Below, piece after piece: positions 46,389-54,960 of a DNA stretch of 64,000 nucleotides; the stretch's first letter is position 1, and every line of letters starts with the position of its first letter. Source of the DNA: Botryobacter ruber (GTDB lineage Bacteria; Bacteroidota; Bacteroidia; Cytophagales; Hymenobacteraceae); NCBI RefSeq assembly GCF_003347595.2, contig NZ_QCZK02000040.1:1-64000 (forward strand), read 5' to 3'. Both the position numbers and the translations under genes were made by a program. The notes under the pieces were generated by a model that saw nothing but the letters and a program-made list of their open reading frames with translations, was not told the DNA's origin and did no database searches.

Positions 46389-46396
46389 CAAACTTA
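46389..46396 (-). promoter_or_regulatory. -7 box of the EEP gene, possibly leaderless
   Basis: On the minus strand TAAGTTTG fits TAnnTTTG and is followed after five bases by the ATG (46383). Confidence 0.5.
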
Positions 46397-46594
46397 CAAA
46401 TTATGCTTTTATATAAGACAGCTCATCCATAATATTATTCTTTAACGACAAACCCACGCCCCATCCGAACTTTCCATCGCCCGCTGCTGTTACACTTGCA
46501 ACAGCACCGCCTCCCGCTGCATGTGTTGCCACTCCCCCAGGTCTTTCCGGAACATTTATTAAATGTTGAACATATAGTTGCATTCGCTACTATG
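46397..46594. other. Intergenic region between the EEP gene and rimP
   Basis: No convincing gene. A Pro/Ala-coding frame on the minus strand lacks family character. A stretch around 46480-46540 vaguely resembles the interspersed repeat but is too diverged to count. Confidence 0.4.
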
Positions 46595-46625
46595 TTGTTT
46601 ATATCATGTAATTGTTGTAAATTTG
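46595..46625 (+). promoter_or_regulatory. Promoter of the rimP-nusA-infB operon
   Basis: -33 TTGTTT (46595-46600) and -7 TAAATTTG (46618-46625), spaced by 17 bases. Start near 46630, leader of about 60 bases. Confidence 0.65.
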
Positions 46626-46640
46626 TGGCATAATATCTAA

Positions 46641-46672
46641 AGGAGATGAGGGGACACGAAGTCCCCTTCTTT
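46641..46672 (+). promoter_or_regulatory. Leader hairpin before rimP
   Basis: AGGAGATGA is followed by a GGGGAC/GTCCCC stem (46650-46655, 46661-46666) with loop ACGAA, then TTCTTTATTT. The T-rich tail makes it terminator-like, so it could attenuate the operon. Confidence 0.6.
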
Positions 46673-46689
46673 ATTTGGTAAGGTTAACT

Positions 46690-47163
46690 ATGGCACTAAC
46701 GGCACAAATTATCAGGACGATGGCCCAGGAAAGTCTTCCGGACGAGGATCTTTTTCTGGTGGATGTGGCAGTATCGGATTCACCGGCACGTCCTAAAATC
46801 ACGGTGCTGGCCGATGGCGAACAAGGCATTACCATAGACCAGTGCGCTGTCATCAGCCGCCGCGTGAACGCTAAAATTGCAGAAGCTTTCGGCGAGGAGC
46901 TGGCGTATGTGCTGGAGGTAAGTTCGCCTGGCGTGGATTACCCGCTCACGCAGCCAAAACAGTACAAGCGCCATGTAGGCCGTACCCTGAAGGTGAAACT
47001 GCAGGATGGTTCCGAAAAAACCGGCAAGCTGGAAGAAGTAACGGAGAGCGGCCTTAACTTAACAGAAGAAATTAAACAGAAAGGCAAGAAGGCAACTTAT
47101 GCCCCTGTGCAGATACCTTTCGAAGAGGTTGTGAAAGCGAATGTTGTAATATCTTTTAAATGA
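46690..47163 (+). CDS. rimP: Ribosome maturation factor RimP
   Basis: 157 residues from the ATG at 46690. Typical RimP blocks: FLVDVAVSDSPARPKITVLADG, ISRRVNAKI, and YVLEVSSPGVDYPL in the N-terminal alpha/beta domain, then a C-terminal SH3-like barrel (residues 90-157). It assists 30S maturation. First gene of rimP-nusA-infB; nusA starts eight bases after its stop. Confidence 0.95.
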   Translation: MALTAQIIRTMAQESLPDEDLFLVDVAVSDSPARPKITVLADGEQGITIDQCAVISRRVNAKIAEAFGEELAYVLEVSSPGVDYPLTQPKQYKRHVGRTLKVKLQDGSEKTGKLEEVTESGLNLTEEIKQKGKKATYAPVQIPFEEVVKANVVISFK

Positions 47164-47170
47164 GAAAATA

Positions 47171-48424
47171 ATGAACAGTTCAGTCCTGATCGAGTCGTTC
47201 GCTGAATTTGCGAAATTCAAGAACATTGACCGCCCGACGATGATGCGTATCCTGGAGGATGTTTTCCGTACCATGATCCGCAAAAAATGGGGCACCGACG
47301 AGAACTTTGATATCATCCTGAACGTGGAGAAGGGTGACCTGGAAATCTGGCGCAACCGTGAGATTGTAGACGATAACTCCGAAGACATCTGGGATACAGA
47401 TAAAATCAGCCTTTCGGAGGCACGCAAAATAGAGCCTGATTTTGAAGTTGGCGAAGAGGTGTCGGAAGAGATCCAACTGGAAGACTTTGGCCGCCGTGCC
47501 GTGCTTACCGCCCGCCAGACGCTCATCCAGCGCATCAAGGACATGGAAAAGGAAATCCTGTTCCAGAAGTACAAAGACCTGGTTGGCGAGATTATTTCAG
47601 GCGAGGTGTACCAGGTGTGGAACCGCGAGGTGCTGTTGCTGGACCAGGAGGAAAACGAACTGTTAATACCGAAAGTCGAGCAGATACCGAAAGACCGCTA
47701 CCGCAAAGGCGATGTGGTGCGTGCCGTGGTACAACGCGTAGAAATTATTAATGGCAACCCGAAGATTATTCTTTCCCGAACGTCTCCTGCTTTCCTGGAG
47801 CGTTTGTTCGAGAACGAAGTACCGGAAATTGCCGACGGCCTGATCGCCATCAAAAAAATTGTGCGTGAGCCGGGAGAACGTGCCAAAGTAGCCGTAGAGT
47901 CTTTTGACGACCGCATCGATCCGGTTGGCGCCTGTGTGGGCATGAAAGGTTCGCGCATCCACAGCATTGTGCGGGAACTCGAAAACGAGAACATCGACGT
48001 AATTAACTACACCGATAACCTGGATCTCTACATCCAGCGTGCGCTGAGCCCGGCCAAGATCAGCAGCATTAAGATTGATGAAGAAAACGGACGCGTATCG
48101 GTATTCCTGAAACCGGACCAGGTATCGCTGGCCATCGGTAAAGGCGGCCAGAACATCAAGCTTGCCAGCAAACTGGTAGATATGGAGATTGATGTGTTCA
48201 GAGAGTCGGAAAGCTACGAAGAAGACATCAGCCTGGAAGAATTCTCTGACGAGATTGAAGGCTGGGTAATCGAAGAATTAAGAAGAATTGGTCTGGATAC
48301 AGCCAAAAGTGTGCTGGCCGTAACCAAAGAAGAGTTGCTTCGCAGAACAGAACTGGAAGAAGAAACCATCGAGGACGTATTCTCTATCCTGCGCGAAGAG
48401 TTTGAGGCAGAAGATAATCAATAG
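47171..48424 (+). CDS. nusA: Transcription termination/antitermination factor NusA
   Basis: 417 residues: NusA N-terminal domain (1-130), S1 domain (about 135-200, GEIISGEVYQVWNREVLLL), two KH domains (about 230-350, VGMKGSRIHSIV and AIGKGGQNIKLA), and an acidic tail with one helix-hairpin motif. It binds RNA polymerase and modulates pausing, termination and antitermination. Bacteroidota NusA lacks the long acidic repeats of E. coli, which fits this length. Confidence 0.97.
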   Translation: MNSSVLIESFAEFAKFKNIDRPTMMRILEDVFRTMIRKKWGTDENFDIILNVEKGDLEIWRNREIVDDNSEDIWDTDKISLSEARKIEPDFEVGEEVSEEIQLEDFGRRAVLTARQTLIQRIKDMEKEILFQKYKDLVGEIISGEVYQVWNREVLLLDQEENELLIPKVEQIPKDRYRKGDVVRAVVQRVEIINGNPKIILSRTSPAFLERLFENEVPEIADGLIAIKKIVREPGERAKVAVESFDDRIDPVGACVGMKGSRIHSIVRELENENIDVINYTDNLDLYIQRALSPAKISSIKIDEENGRVSVFLKPDQVSLAIGKGGQNIKLASKLVDMEIDVFRESESYEEDISLEEFSDEIEGWVIEELRRIGLDTAKSVLAVTKEELLRRTELEEETIEDVFSILREEFEAEDNQ

Positions 48425-48544
48425 TTGTGAGTTGTGCGCCGTTGTTTTAATTTTGAAGCAATTAAGCAACAGAATATTACACCCTCATAGCTGTAAGCGT
48501 AATACCCATTAACATTAGAATAAAAAAGACAGCATATTTAGAAC

Positions 48545-51500
48545 ATGGCAGAAGAAAAAACAAGGAGGCTTAAACAGGTTGCAACTACTTTAAATATAGG
48601 TACGTCTACCATCGTAGATTACCTCTCTGCTAAAGGTTTTGCCGTGGAAAATAAACCCACTACCAAAATCACGGCAGAGCAGTTCGGTATGCTGACGAAA
48701 GAATTTGCTTCCTCTATGCAGGATAAAGCAGTGGCAGAAGAGCTCAACATCGGCAAAAAGCCTCAAAGCAACCAGGTTGTCGAGACGGAGCATCATGAGC
48801 CCAAAAGGACAAGCGAGCCCGAACACGAAATATTTATCAGAACGGCACATCAGCCAAAACAGGAACCGGCACCGGCAAAACCGGAACCAGCTGCCCCTAA
48901 AGAAGAGGAAAGAGCAGAAACCACTAAGCTTCCGGGCTTTAAGGTGGTAGGTAAAATTGAACTGGATGCCAAAGGACGCCCGGTGCAAAAGCCACAGCCG
49001 CCTCAGCCGGCAGCGCCTGCCGCTCCCGAACCAGCGGCTCCTGCTGCACCTGAAAAGCAGCCTGCCGCAGAAAAACCGGCAGCCCAGGCCCCTGCTGCAC
49101 CAGCTGAAGCTCCAGCGCAGCCTGAAACGCCAAAAGCAACCGAAGCGAAACCGGCAGAAGAGGTAAAAGCTACGCCGGCAGCGGCCGCACCAGAAACGCA
49201 GGCATCGGCACCCAAAGCGCCGGAAGCACCACAGCAACCTGCTGCGCCAGCCACCCCACCCGCTGCCGAAAAACCGGCAGCGCCTAAACCTGCGCCAGCA
49301 CCGGAAGCAGAAAAAGCTCCTGCTGCTCCTAAAGCGCCTGAACAGCCTGCAGCAACTCCAGAAGAAAACGAGACACAGAAAATAGAAACGATCACAGCTA
49401 AAGCAGACCAGCTAAAAGGTCTGACAGTGTTAGGTAAAATAGAATTGCCCGATACTTCCCGCAGAAAGGGATCGAAACCCGTTGCTTCGTCCGACGACAA
49501 GAAGGGCAAGAAGAAAAAACGGAAGCGTATTATTGTACCCGGCGCAGAGTCTGGCCAGCCCGGACAAGGTGGCGGACAGGCAAGACCTGCCCAGCAACAA
49601 GGCCAGGGGCAAGGACAAGGCGGACAGGGTCGTCCTGCCGGCGGCGGCTACCAGGGCAACAGGCCTGGCAAGCCTGCAGGAGGCGGCTACCAGGGTAACA
49701 GACCACCACGGCATGCAGCACCTGCAAGAGCCGAGAAGGCCGAAGTTACCGACAAGGAAATCCAGGAGCAGATTAAAGCCACACTTGCCAAGCTTAGCGG
49801 CAGCAAGAGCAGTGGCGGCAACAGAGCCAAGTACCGTCGTGAAAAACGGTCTGCCATTGCCGATGCTACCGAAGAACGCAGAATGCAGGAGCAGGCAGAG
49901 TCGAAGACACTGCGTGTAACCGAGTTCGTATCTGCAAACGACCTGGCAGCGCTGATGAACGTGAGCGTGAACGACGTTATCAAAGTCTGCATGCAGCTGG
50001 GCATGTTCGTTTCGATCAACCAACGACTCGATGCCGAGGCGATTACCATTATTGCAGATGAGTTTGGCTATAGCATAGAGTTTATCACATCAGAAGATGA
50101 GCAGGCGCTTGAAACAGTAGAAGAAGAAGACGAGGCAAACCTGACAGAACGCGCTCCGATCGTAACGATCATGGGTCACGTTGACCATGGTAAAACATCC
50201 TTGCTCGATTACATCCGGAATGCAAACGTAACAGCCGGCGAGGCAGGGGGTATTACCCAGCACATTGGCGCTTATAAAGTAACAACTGAAAGCGGCCGTA
50301 ATATTACGTTCCTTGATACGCCTGGTCACGAGGCCTTTACAGCGATGCGTGCCCGTGGTGCCAAAGTAACCGACGTTGTAATTATTGTGGTAGCCGCCGA
50401 CGACTCCGTGATGCCTCAGACAAAAGAAGCGATCAATCACGCGCAGGCAGCGGGTTCTCCTATCATCATTGCATTAAACAAAATAGATAAACCAGCCGCT
50501 AACCCGGATAAAGTTCGTAAAGAGCTTGCTCAAATGAACATCCTGGTGGAAGAATGGGGCGGTAAATACCAGTCGCAGGAGGTTTCGGCCAAAACAGGCC
50601 AGGGTGTGCCGGACCTGCTGGAGAAAGTACTCCTTGAAGCTGAACTCCTGGAGCTGCAAGCCAATTCAAAGCGAATGGCTGTGGGTACCGTTATCGAAGC
50701 CTCGCTCGACAAAGGCCGCGGCTATGTAGCTACCGTGCTGGTACAAACCGGTACCCTCAAAATCGGGGATGTGGTGCTGGCAGGCTCGCACTATGGCCGC
50801 GTAAAAGCCATGACCGACCACCGGGGCAAGAAAATGAAAGAAGCCGGCCCATCTACACCGGTGCAGCTGCTCGGCCTGGATGGCGCGCCACAGGCGGGTG
50901 ATAAATTTGTGGTAATGGACTCTGAGCGTGAGGCCCGTGAAATTGCCTCGAACAGAGCACAGGTAATGCGGGAACAAAGCCTGCGTACCCGTAAGCACAT
51001 TACGCTTGATGAGATTGGCCGACGACTTGCTATCGGTTCGTTTAAAGAACTGAACGTGATTGTGAAAGGTGACGTGGACGGTTCCGTAGAAGCCCTCTCC
51101 GACTCCTTATTACGACTGTCGACCAGCGAGGTGCAGGTAAACATCATCAGCAAAGGCGTGGGTGCCATCTCCGAATCCGATGTGTTGCTGGCCTCTGCCT
51201 CCGACGCGATCATCATTGGTTTCCAGGTTCGTCCGTCGCAGAACGCACGCAAGCTGGCAGAGCAGGAGCAGATCGATGTACGCCTGTACTCTATCATCTA
51301 CGACGCCATCAACCAGGTGAAGGATGCCATGGAAGGTATGCTTGCGCCAACCATGAAAGAGGAAGTTGTTGGTAACGCTGAAGTTAGAGAGGTGTTCAAG
51401 ATTACGAAAGTGGGTACCATTGCAGGCTGTATGATTACAGACGGCAGCATCCACCGTAATTCCAAGGTACGTCTGGTTCGTGAAGGAATTGTAGTACACG

Positions 51501-51655
51501 ACGGCGAGATACTGGCACTAAAACGCTTTAAAGACGATGTTGCCGAAGTAAGGCAAGGTTACGAGTGCGGTATCAGCCTGAAAGGATACAACGAAATCCA
51601 GATGGGTGATATCATCGAAGCCTACGAAGAGAAAGAAGTGAAGCGGACGCTCTAA
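48545..51655 (+). CDS. infB: Translation initiation factor IF-2
   Basis: A 1036-residue IF-2. IF2_N-type helix at residues 10-55, then a long Ala/Pro/Glu linker (about 110-290) and a Gly/Gln-rich stretch (about 335-395: GQGQGQGG). A second IF2_N block precedes the GTPase domain with G1 GHVDHGKT (about 543-550), G3 DTPGH and G4 NKID. Domains II-IV follow, ending EVKRTL. It brings initiator tRNA to the 30S subunit. 120 bases separate it from nusA; a terminator and three repeat copies follow. Confidence 0.97.
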   Translation: MAEEKTRRLKQVATTLNIGTSTIVDYLSAKGFAVENKPTTKITAEQFGMLTKEFASSMQDKAVAEELNIGKKPQSNQVVETEHHEPKRTSEPEHEIFIRTAHQPKQEPAPAKPEPAAPKEEERAETTKLPGFKVVGKIELDAKGRPVQKPQPPQPAAPAAPEPAAPAAPEKQPAAEKPAAQAPAAPAEAPAQPETPKATEAKPAEEVKATPAAAAPETQASAPKAPEAPQQPAAPATPPAAEKPAAPKPAPAPEAEKAPAAPKAPEQPAATPEENETQKIETITAKADQLKGLTVLGKIELPDTSRRKGSKPVASSDDKKGKKKKRKRIIVPGAESGQPGQGGGQARPAQQQGQGQGQGGQGRPAGGGYQGNRPGKPAGGGYQGNRPPRHAAPARAEKAEVTDKEIQEQIKATLAKLSGSKSSGGNRAKYRREKRSAIADATEERRMQEQAESKTLRVTEFVSANDLAALMNVSVNDVIKVCMQLGMFVSINQRLDAEAITIIADEFGYSIEFITSEDEQALETVEEEDEANLTERAPIVTIMGHVDHGKTSLLDYIRNANVTAGEAGGITQHIGAYKVTTESGRNITFLDTPGHEAFTAMRARGAKVTDVVIIVVAADDSVMPQTKEAINHAQAAGSPIIIALNKIDKPAANPDKVRKELAQMNILVEEWGGKYQSQEVSAKTGQGVPDLLEKVLLEAELLELQANSKRMAVGTVIEASLDKGRGYVATVLVQTGTLKIGDVVLAGSHYGRVKAMTDHRGKKMKEAGPSTPVQLLGLDGAPQAGDKFVVMDSEREAREIASNRAQVMREQSLRTRKHITLDEIGRRLAIGSFKELNVIVKGDVDGSVEALSDSLLRLSTSEVQVNIISKGVGAISESDVLLASASDAIIIGFQVRPSQNARKLAEQEQIDVRLYSIIYDAINQVKDAMEGMLAPTMKEEVVGNAEVREVFKITKVGTIAGCMITDGSIHRNSKVRLVREGIVVHDGEILALKRFKDDVAEVRQGYECGISLKGYNEIQMGDIIEAYEEKEVKRTL

Positions 51656-51684
51656 TCGGGAATCCGTAGCACATCAAATACTGA

Positions 51685-51712
51685 AAAGCCCTGTAGCAAT
51701 ACGGGGCTTTTT
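51685..51712 (+). terminator. Rho-independent terminator after infB
   Basis: AAAGCCCTGT (51685-51694) pairs with ACGGGGCTTT (51701-51710) with one G-T pair; T-run follows. Confidence 0.88.
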
Positions 51713-51730
51713 GCTTTTACAGCAGGTAAC

Positions 51731-51764
51731 AGCAGCAGTGGTTATGGTGACAGTGGCAGCAGAA
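51731..51764 (+). repeat. Interspersed G-rich repeat, copy 14
   Basis: Diverged copy (GGTTATGGTGACAGTGGCAG) 76 bases past the infB stop, beyond its terminator. Confidence 0.7.
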
Positions 51765-51804
51765 TATTACCGGCTCTACATCATCTTGCTTTACCCGGTT
51801 TGTG

Positions 51805-51836
51805 GAGCAGCGGCTATGGTGGCAGGAGCAGCAGAC
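51805..51836 (+). repeat. Interspersed G-rich repeat, copy 15
   Basis: GGCTATGGTGGCAGGAGCAG core; inverted partner of copy 16 with about 24 of 29 positions matching. Confidence 0.82.
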
Positions 51837-51857
51837 TTCAAAGCCATCAAAAGCTTT

Positions 51858-51886
51858 GCTGCAGCAGCCACCACAGCCACTGCTCC
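51858..51886 (-). repeat. Interspersed G-rich repeat, copy 16
   Basis: Minus-oriented copy (GGCTGTGGTGGCTGCTGCAG), beyond the terminator of the gene at 51963-52307. Confidence 0.87.
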
Positions 51887-51896
51887 GCTAAAATCA

Positions 51897-51931
51897 AAAG
51901 AGGCTGTACCGGTTTTCCGGACAGCCTCTTT
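51897..51931 (-). terminator. Terminator of the small secreted protein gene
   Basis: AAAGAGGCTGT (51897-51907) pairs with ACAGCCTCTTT (51921-51931) around CCGG/CCGG. The stem is strong on both strands; a short T-run follows on the minus strand. Confidence 0.88.
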
Positions 51932-51962
51932 CGGTTTCAAATCAGCAGAACTGGTTGAGCTG

Positions 51963-52307
51963 CTAATCGTTTCTGCGCATTTCCCTTTCGCGTCTTTTCT
52001 TCTCCCGCTTATGTTTCTTCAGTATCTTTTCCTCACGCTTCTGCATTTCAGTCAGCTTTATATTTTTGTTTTTAAAGTTCATCAACCTGAAGCTCCCACG
52101 CTTACCAGTTTCATAGGCATTATAGCGCGTATCAAGGGCTTCGCCTCTGGTACCAACGGCATCGGCTGATGCACCACGATGTGTCTTTTTAGGAGTTCCC
52201 CAAAACTCATCTTTGGATTTAGAATTGTCCATGGCCGTTTGTGCTTTCACATCAGTAACAGCCAGTAGCAGGAAAAAGCTGAACAAAGAAACAATAAGTG
52301 TTTTCAT
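51963..52307 (-). CDS. Small secreted protein with very basic C-terminus
   Basis: 114 residues from the ATG at 52307, where the signal peptide (MKTLIVSLFSFFLLLAV to VKA, Gln at +1) begins; the longer in-frame reading lacks signal character. The mature part is hydrophilic with TPKKTHRGASADAVGTRG. It ends in a Lys/Arg/Glu-rich helix (KREEKILKKHKREKKRRE, about residues 90-110). I recognise no named family. Such tails may bind acidic polymers or nucleic acid. It has its own terminator. Confidence 0.75.
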   Translation of the reverse strand: MKTLIVSLFSFFLLLAVTDVKAQTAMDNSKSKDEFWGTPKKTHRGASADAVGTRGEALDTRYNAYETGKRGSFRLMNFKNKNIKLTEMQKREEKILKKHKREKKRREREMRRND

Positions 52308-52537
52308 AAATTGAGTGTTTTCTTTCTGTTTAAGAGCTCTGATAAACAAAGCTGTAAGATCTTCTATAATACTATTCTAACACAAAAACCATTCCTTTTA
52401 TTGCTCTCCTTTAAGAGATTCTCTTTTGTAAAAATAACCGGGAGACGCAGGTGCTACCAATCAAGGAGAAGCAAAAGGTGTACTAATAAACTGTTTTCAG
52501 CTGAAAGAAGTTTAAGATTGAAGAAAAAAGTAGCAGC

Positions 52538-53491
52538 TTATTTAAATTTATAAGCAAACCCTATTCCCAGCGTTTCTTTTACCTGTAAGCGGGGCGCTTT
52601 ACTGTCTTTTACGCCATCGCCCGTGGTATCTACCTTGATCAAAATATCGTCATCATAGATCATATGCAGAAACAGGTTGGCTGAAATAAACTTGTTTACT
52701 TTAAAGTCAACGATGTTTTCCCAGTTAACATCCACGTTTTCGGGATCGGTAAGGTAGTTGCTGAACAGGTCCAGTTTTGAGCGCAGCGTTACATTCTTGA
52801 TCACTTCATCCGTATAGCGCACATTTATATAGCCCCCCATTTCCTTCCGGAAACGCTGTCCGGTGCCGGGCATCAGTTTGCCCACTTCGCTTTTCCAGGC
52901 AGGTCGTACACCAAAGGCCCCGATATCTGCTAATTGCTGGCTCAGCACGACAGTAAATTTACCTGTAAGGGCCGACATAAAGATAGATAACCTCGGACTG
53001 GGTTTATAATCCATCCCTGCCGATACCAGAATAAAACCCGGCGACAGGAAGTTGGAAACGATGGTATCCTTCGCATCGTTATAAGTAGGCGTCAGCTGGC
53101 TTTTGAGGTTGATCTGGCCGGTGTAAAACCACCGTTTAGAAGACGTTTCTCTGCCGTACTTAATGTTCACCTCCAGGCGGTCGTCGCTTTTCCGGACCCG
53201 TTGGTTTTCCAGTTTAACGGTCCCCAGCGTCAGGCCCAGCGAGTTATTCCAGGTGTTTTTGCCGCGCTTGTAATTAGCCACCAGGTTGGTCATTCCCAGC
53301 ACCGACATGGAGTTTTGTCCGCCGGCGGCCCAGTTGTTTACATTTACCTGGCTGAAGTTCAGGTTGGCAGAACCCCCAAAAGCCCAGGCGCTGGCAACAG
53401 AATCCGGTTTTATTTCCTGGGCACAGGCGCCTGCATGGAATAGTATGAAAATGGAAAACGAAAAAATAAAATACTGGTAAAATTTATTCAT
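52538..53491 (-). CDS. DUF3078 outer-membrane-like protein
   Basis: 317 residues with a signal peptide (GACA, Gln at +1). The DUF3078 signature is clear: WAFGGSANLNFSQVNVNNWAAGG and SLGLTLGTVKLENQ. The remainder is beta-rich and ends with GIGFAYKFK, as in outer membrane barrels. Function unknown; conserved in Bacteroidota. It begins 15 bases after the mscL stop and may share its message. Confidence 0.9.
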   Translation of the reverse strand: MNKFYQYFIFSFSIFILFHAGACAQEIKPDSVASAWAFGGSANLNFSQVNVNNWAAGGQNSMSVLGMTNLVANYKRGKNTWNNSLGLTLGTVKLENQRVRKSDDRLEVNIKYGRETSSKRWFYTGQINLKSQLTPTYNDAKDTIVSNFLSPGFILVSAGMDYKPSPRLSIFMSALTGKFTVVLSQQLADIGAFGVRPAWKSEVGKLMPGTGQRFRKEMGGYINVRYTDEVIKNVTLRSKLDLFSNYLTDPENVDVNWENIVDFKVNKFISANLFLHMIYDDDILIKVDTTGDGVKDSKAPRLQVKETLGIGFAYKFK

Positions 53492-53506
53492 AATAGAAAA
53501 ACAATA

Positions 53507-53959
53507 TCAAACTTCAGAGGGGGCAGCAGAAGGGCCCGGCACAGTACCGTTCTGTTCTTTCAGGATGTCGCGGATTTCGGCCAGCAGCACTTCCTGCTTG
53601 TTTATGGGAGGCGCAGGCTTGGCAGCTTCTTTGCGCCTGTAGCGGTTAATGGTGCGCACCATCAGGAAGATAGCAAAGGAAATAATCAGGAAGTTGACCA
53701 CCGTTTGTAAAAAAGTGCCGTAGTTTAACGTTACAGCCTCTGTAACAACGGCTCCGTTTACCACCTCGGCCTCTTTGAGCACAAGCTTCAGCTTTGTGAA
53801 ATCTACGTTACTAATGATTACGCCCAGCGGCGGCATGATCAGGTCTTTTACCAGCGAAGTTGTAATAGCCCCAAAGGCAGTACCAATAACTACCCCGACA
53901 GCCAGGTCAATTACGTTTCCTTTTACAGCAAACTCTCTGAATTCAGTAAAAAAACCCAT
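53507..53959 (-). CDS. mscL: Large-conductance mechanosensitive channel MscL
   Basis: 150 residues. TM1 carries KGNVIDLAVGVVIGTAFGAI, the conserved pore-lining helix; TM2 is about residues 82-102 (TVVNFLIISFAIFLMV). A cytoplasmic helical bundle (LAEIRDILKEQ) closes the protein. It opens under membrane tension to release solutes during osmotic downshock. The C-tail is slightly longer than in E. coli. Confidence 0.96.
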   Translation of the reverse strand: MGFFTEFREFAVKGNVIDLAVGVVIGTAFGAITTSLVKDLIMPPLGVIISNVDFTKLKLVLKEAEVVNGAVVTEAVTLNYGTFLQTVVNFLIISFAIFLMVRTINRYRRKEAAKPAPPINKQEVLLAEIRDILKEQNGTVPGPSAAPSEV

Positions 53960-54106
53960 GGCTTAAAATTAATACTTAAACTTCAATTTCATGTCGTAAC
54001 ACTAAACTATTTCTCTCCGACACCGCATGCAGCTGCACGCAAACTACCGCTGCTACCCCCCTGGGCCGGGGCTGCAATTTACAACCAAAGGTTTTAATGA
54101 ATTCAC

Positions 54107-54114
54107 TATATTTG
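54107..54114 (+). promoter_or_regulatory. -7 box of the enoyl-CoA hydratase gene
   Basis: TATATTTG fits TAnnTTTG; leader of about 29 bases. It may also serve the downstream flippase gene. Confidence 0.5.
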
Positions 54115-54147
54115 TAATAACATCACAACTTTACGTTTGAAGAAATT

Positions 54148-54930
54148 ATGGGCACTTATGAAAACCTGCTGCTTCAACTGGACAATGGCATTCTGACTGT
54201 CACCATTAACCGCGAGGATAAATTAAACGCACTCAGTGTGGATACGCTCCGGGAAATAAGGAATGTCGTACAGCAAATTTATGACGATGCTGCCATTAAA
54301 GGAGTCATTTTTACGGGTGCCGGCACCAAAGCATTTGTAGCGGGCGCCGACATTACAGAGATAGCAGAGCTTAGCGAAGTAAATGCCCGGGGCTTTGCCG
54401 AACGTGGCCAGGAGCTGTTCAACCTGCTGGAGCACTGCCATAAGCCCATAATTGCAGCCGTAAACGGCTTCGCGCTGGGCGGAGGCTGCGAGCTGGCCAT
54501 GGCCTGCCACCTGCGCATCGCCAGCACCAATGCCCGCTTCGGTCAGCCGGAAGTAAACCTGGGCCTGGTACCGGGGTATGGCGGCACCCAACGCCTGACC
54601 CAGCTGGTGGGCAAGGGCAAAGCCATGGAACTGATTATGACAGCCGACATGATATCAGCTGAAACAGCCAAGGCACTCGGGTTGGTAAACGAGGTAACCT
54701 CTCCGGAAGAACTGCTGCCCACCTGCCTGGCGCTCCTGAACAAAATCCTGTCGAAGGCTCCGCTGGCTATTGGCCTGGTAATAGAGTGTGTGAATGCGGT
54801 TTTCAACAAAGACGAAGATGGCTACCAGACCGAAGCCAATGCCTTTGCCCGCTGCTGCAGTTCCGAAGATTTCCTGGAAGGCACCAACGCCTTTATCGAA
54901 AAACGCCGCCCTGTTTTTAAAGGTAAATAA
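54148..54930 (+). CDS. Enoyl-CoA hydratase/isomerase family protein
   Basis: 260 residues of the crotonase fold. Oxyanion-hole segments FVAGADI and NGFALGGG are present, and both catalytic glutamates of true hydratases are visible, in GGCELAM and FGQPEV. It ends in the usual FIEKRRPVFKGK. It hydrates trans-2-enoyl-CoA in beta-oxidation or a related acyl-CoA pathway; no other beta-oxidation gene is adjacent. The flippase gene starts 30 bases downstream. Confidence 0.92.
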   Translation: MGTYENLLLQLDNGILTVTINREDKLNALSVDTLREIRNVVQQIYDDAAIKGVIFTGAGTKAFVAGADITEIAELSEVNARGFAERGQELFNLLEHCHKPIIAAVNGFALGGGCELAMACHLRIASTNARFGQPEVNLGLVPGYGGTQRLTQLVGKGKAMELIMTADMISAETAKALGLVNEVTSPEELLPTCLALLNKILSKAPLAIGLVIECVNAVFNKDEDGYQTEANAFARCCSSEDFLEGTNAFIEKRRPVFKGK

Positions 54931-54960
54931 TTTAATTCCCCCACCCTACCTCACCCCCAC

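Noticed and set aside
46480..46540. Possible degenerate repeat copy before rimP
   Set aside because: Only scattered similarity; could be chance.
46401..46583. Gly/Ala/Val-rich short frame before rimP
   Set aside because: Biased composition without signal or domain; probably non-coding.
51711..52169. Plus-strand frame over the repeats and the small secreted gene
   Set aside because: Ala-rich reading of the repeat cluster and antisense of the 51963 gene.
54026..54056. Possible repeat copy upstream of enoyl-CoA hydratase
   Set aside because: Only short matching blocks with the core missing.
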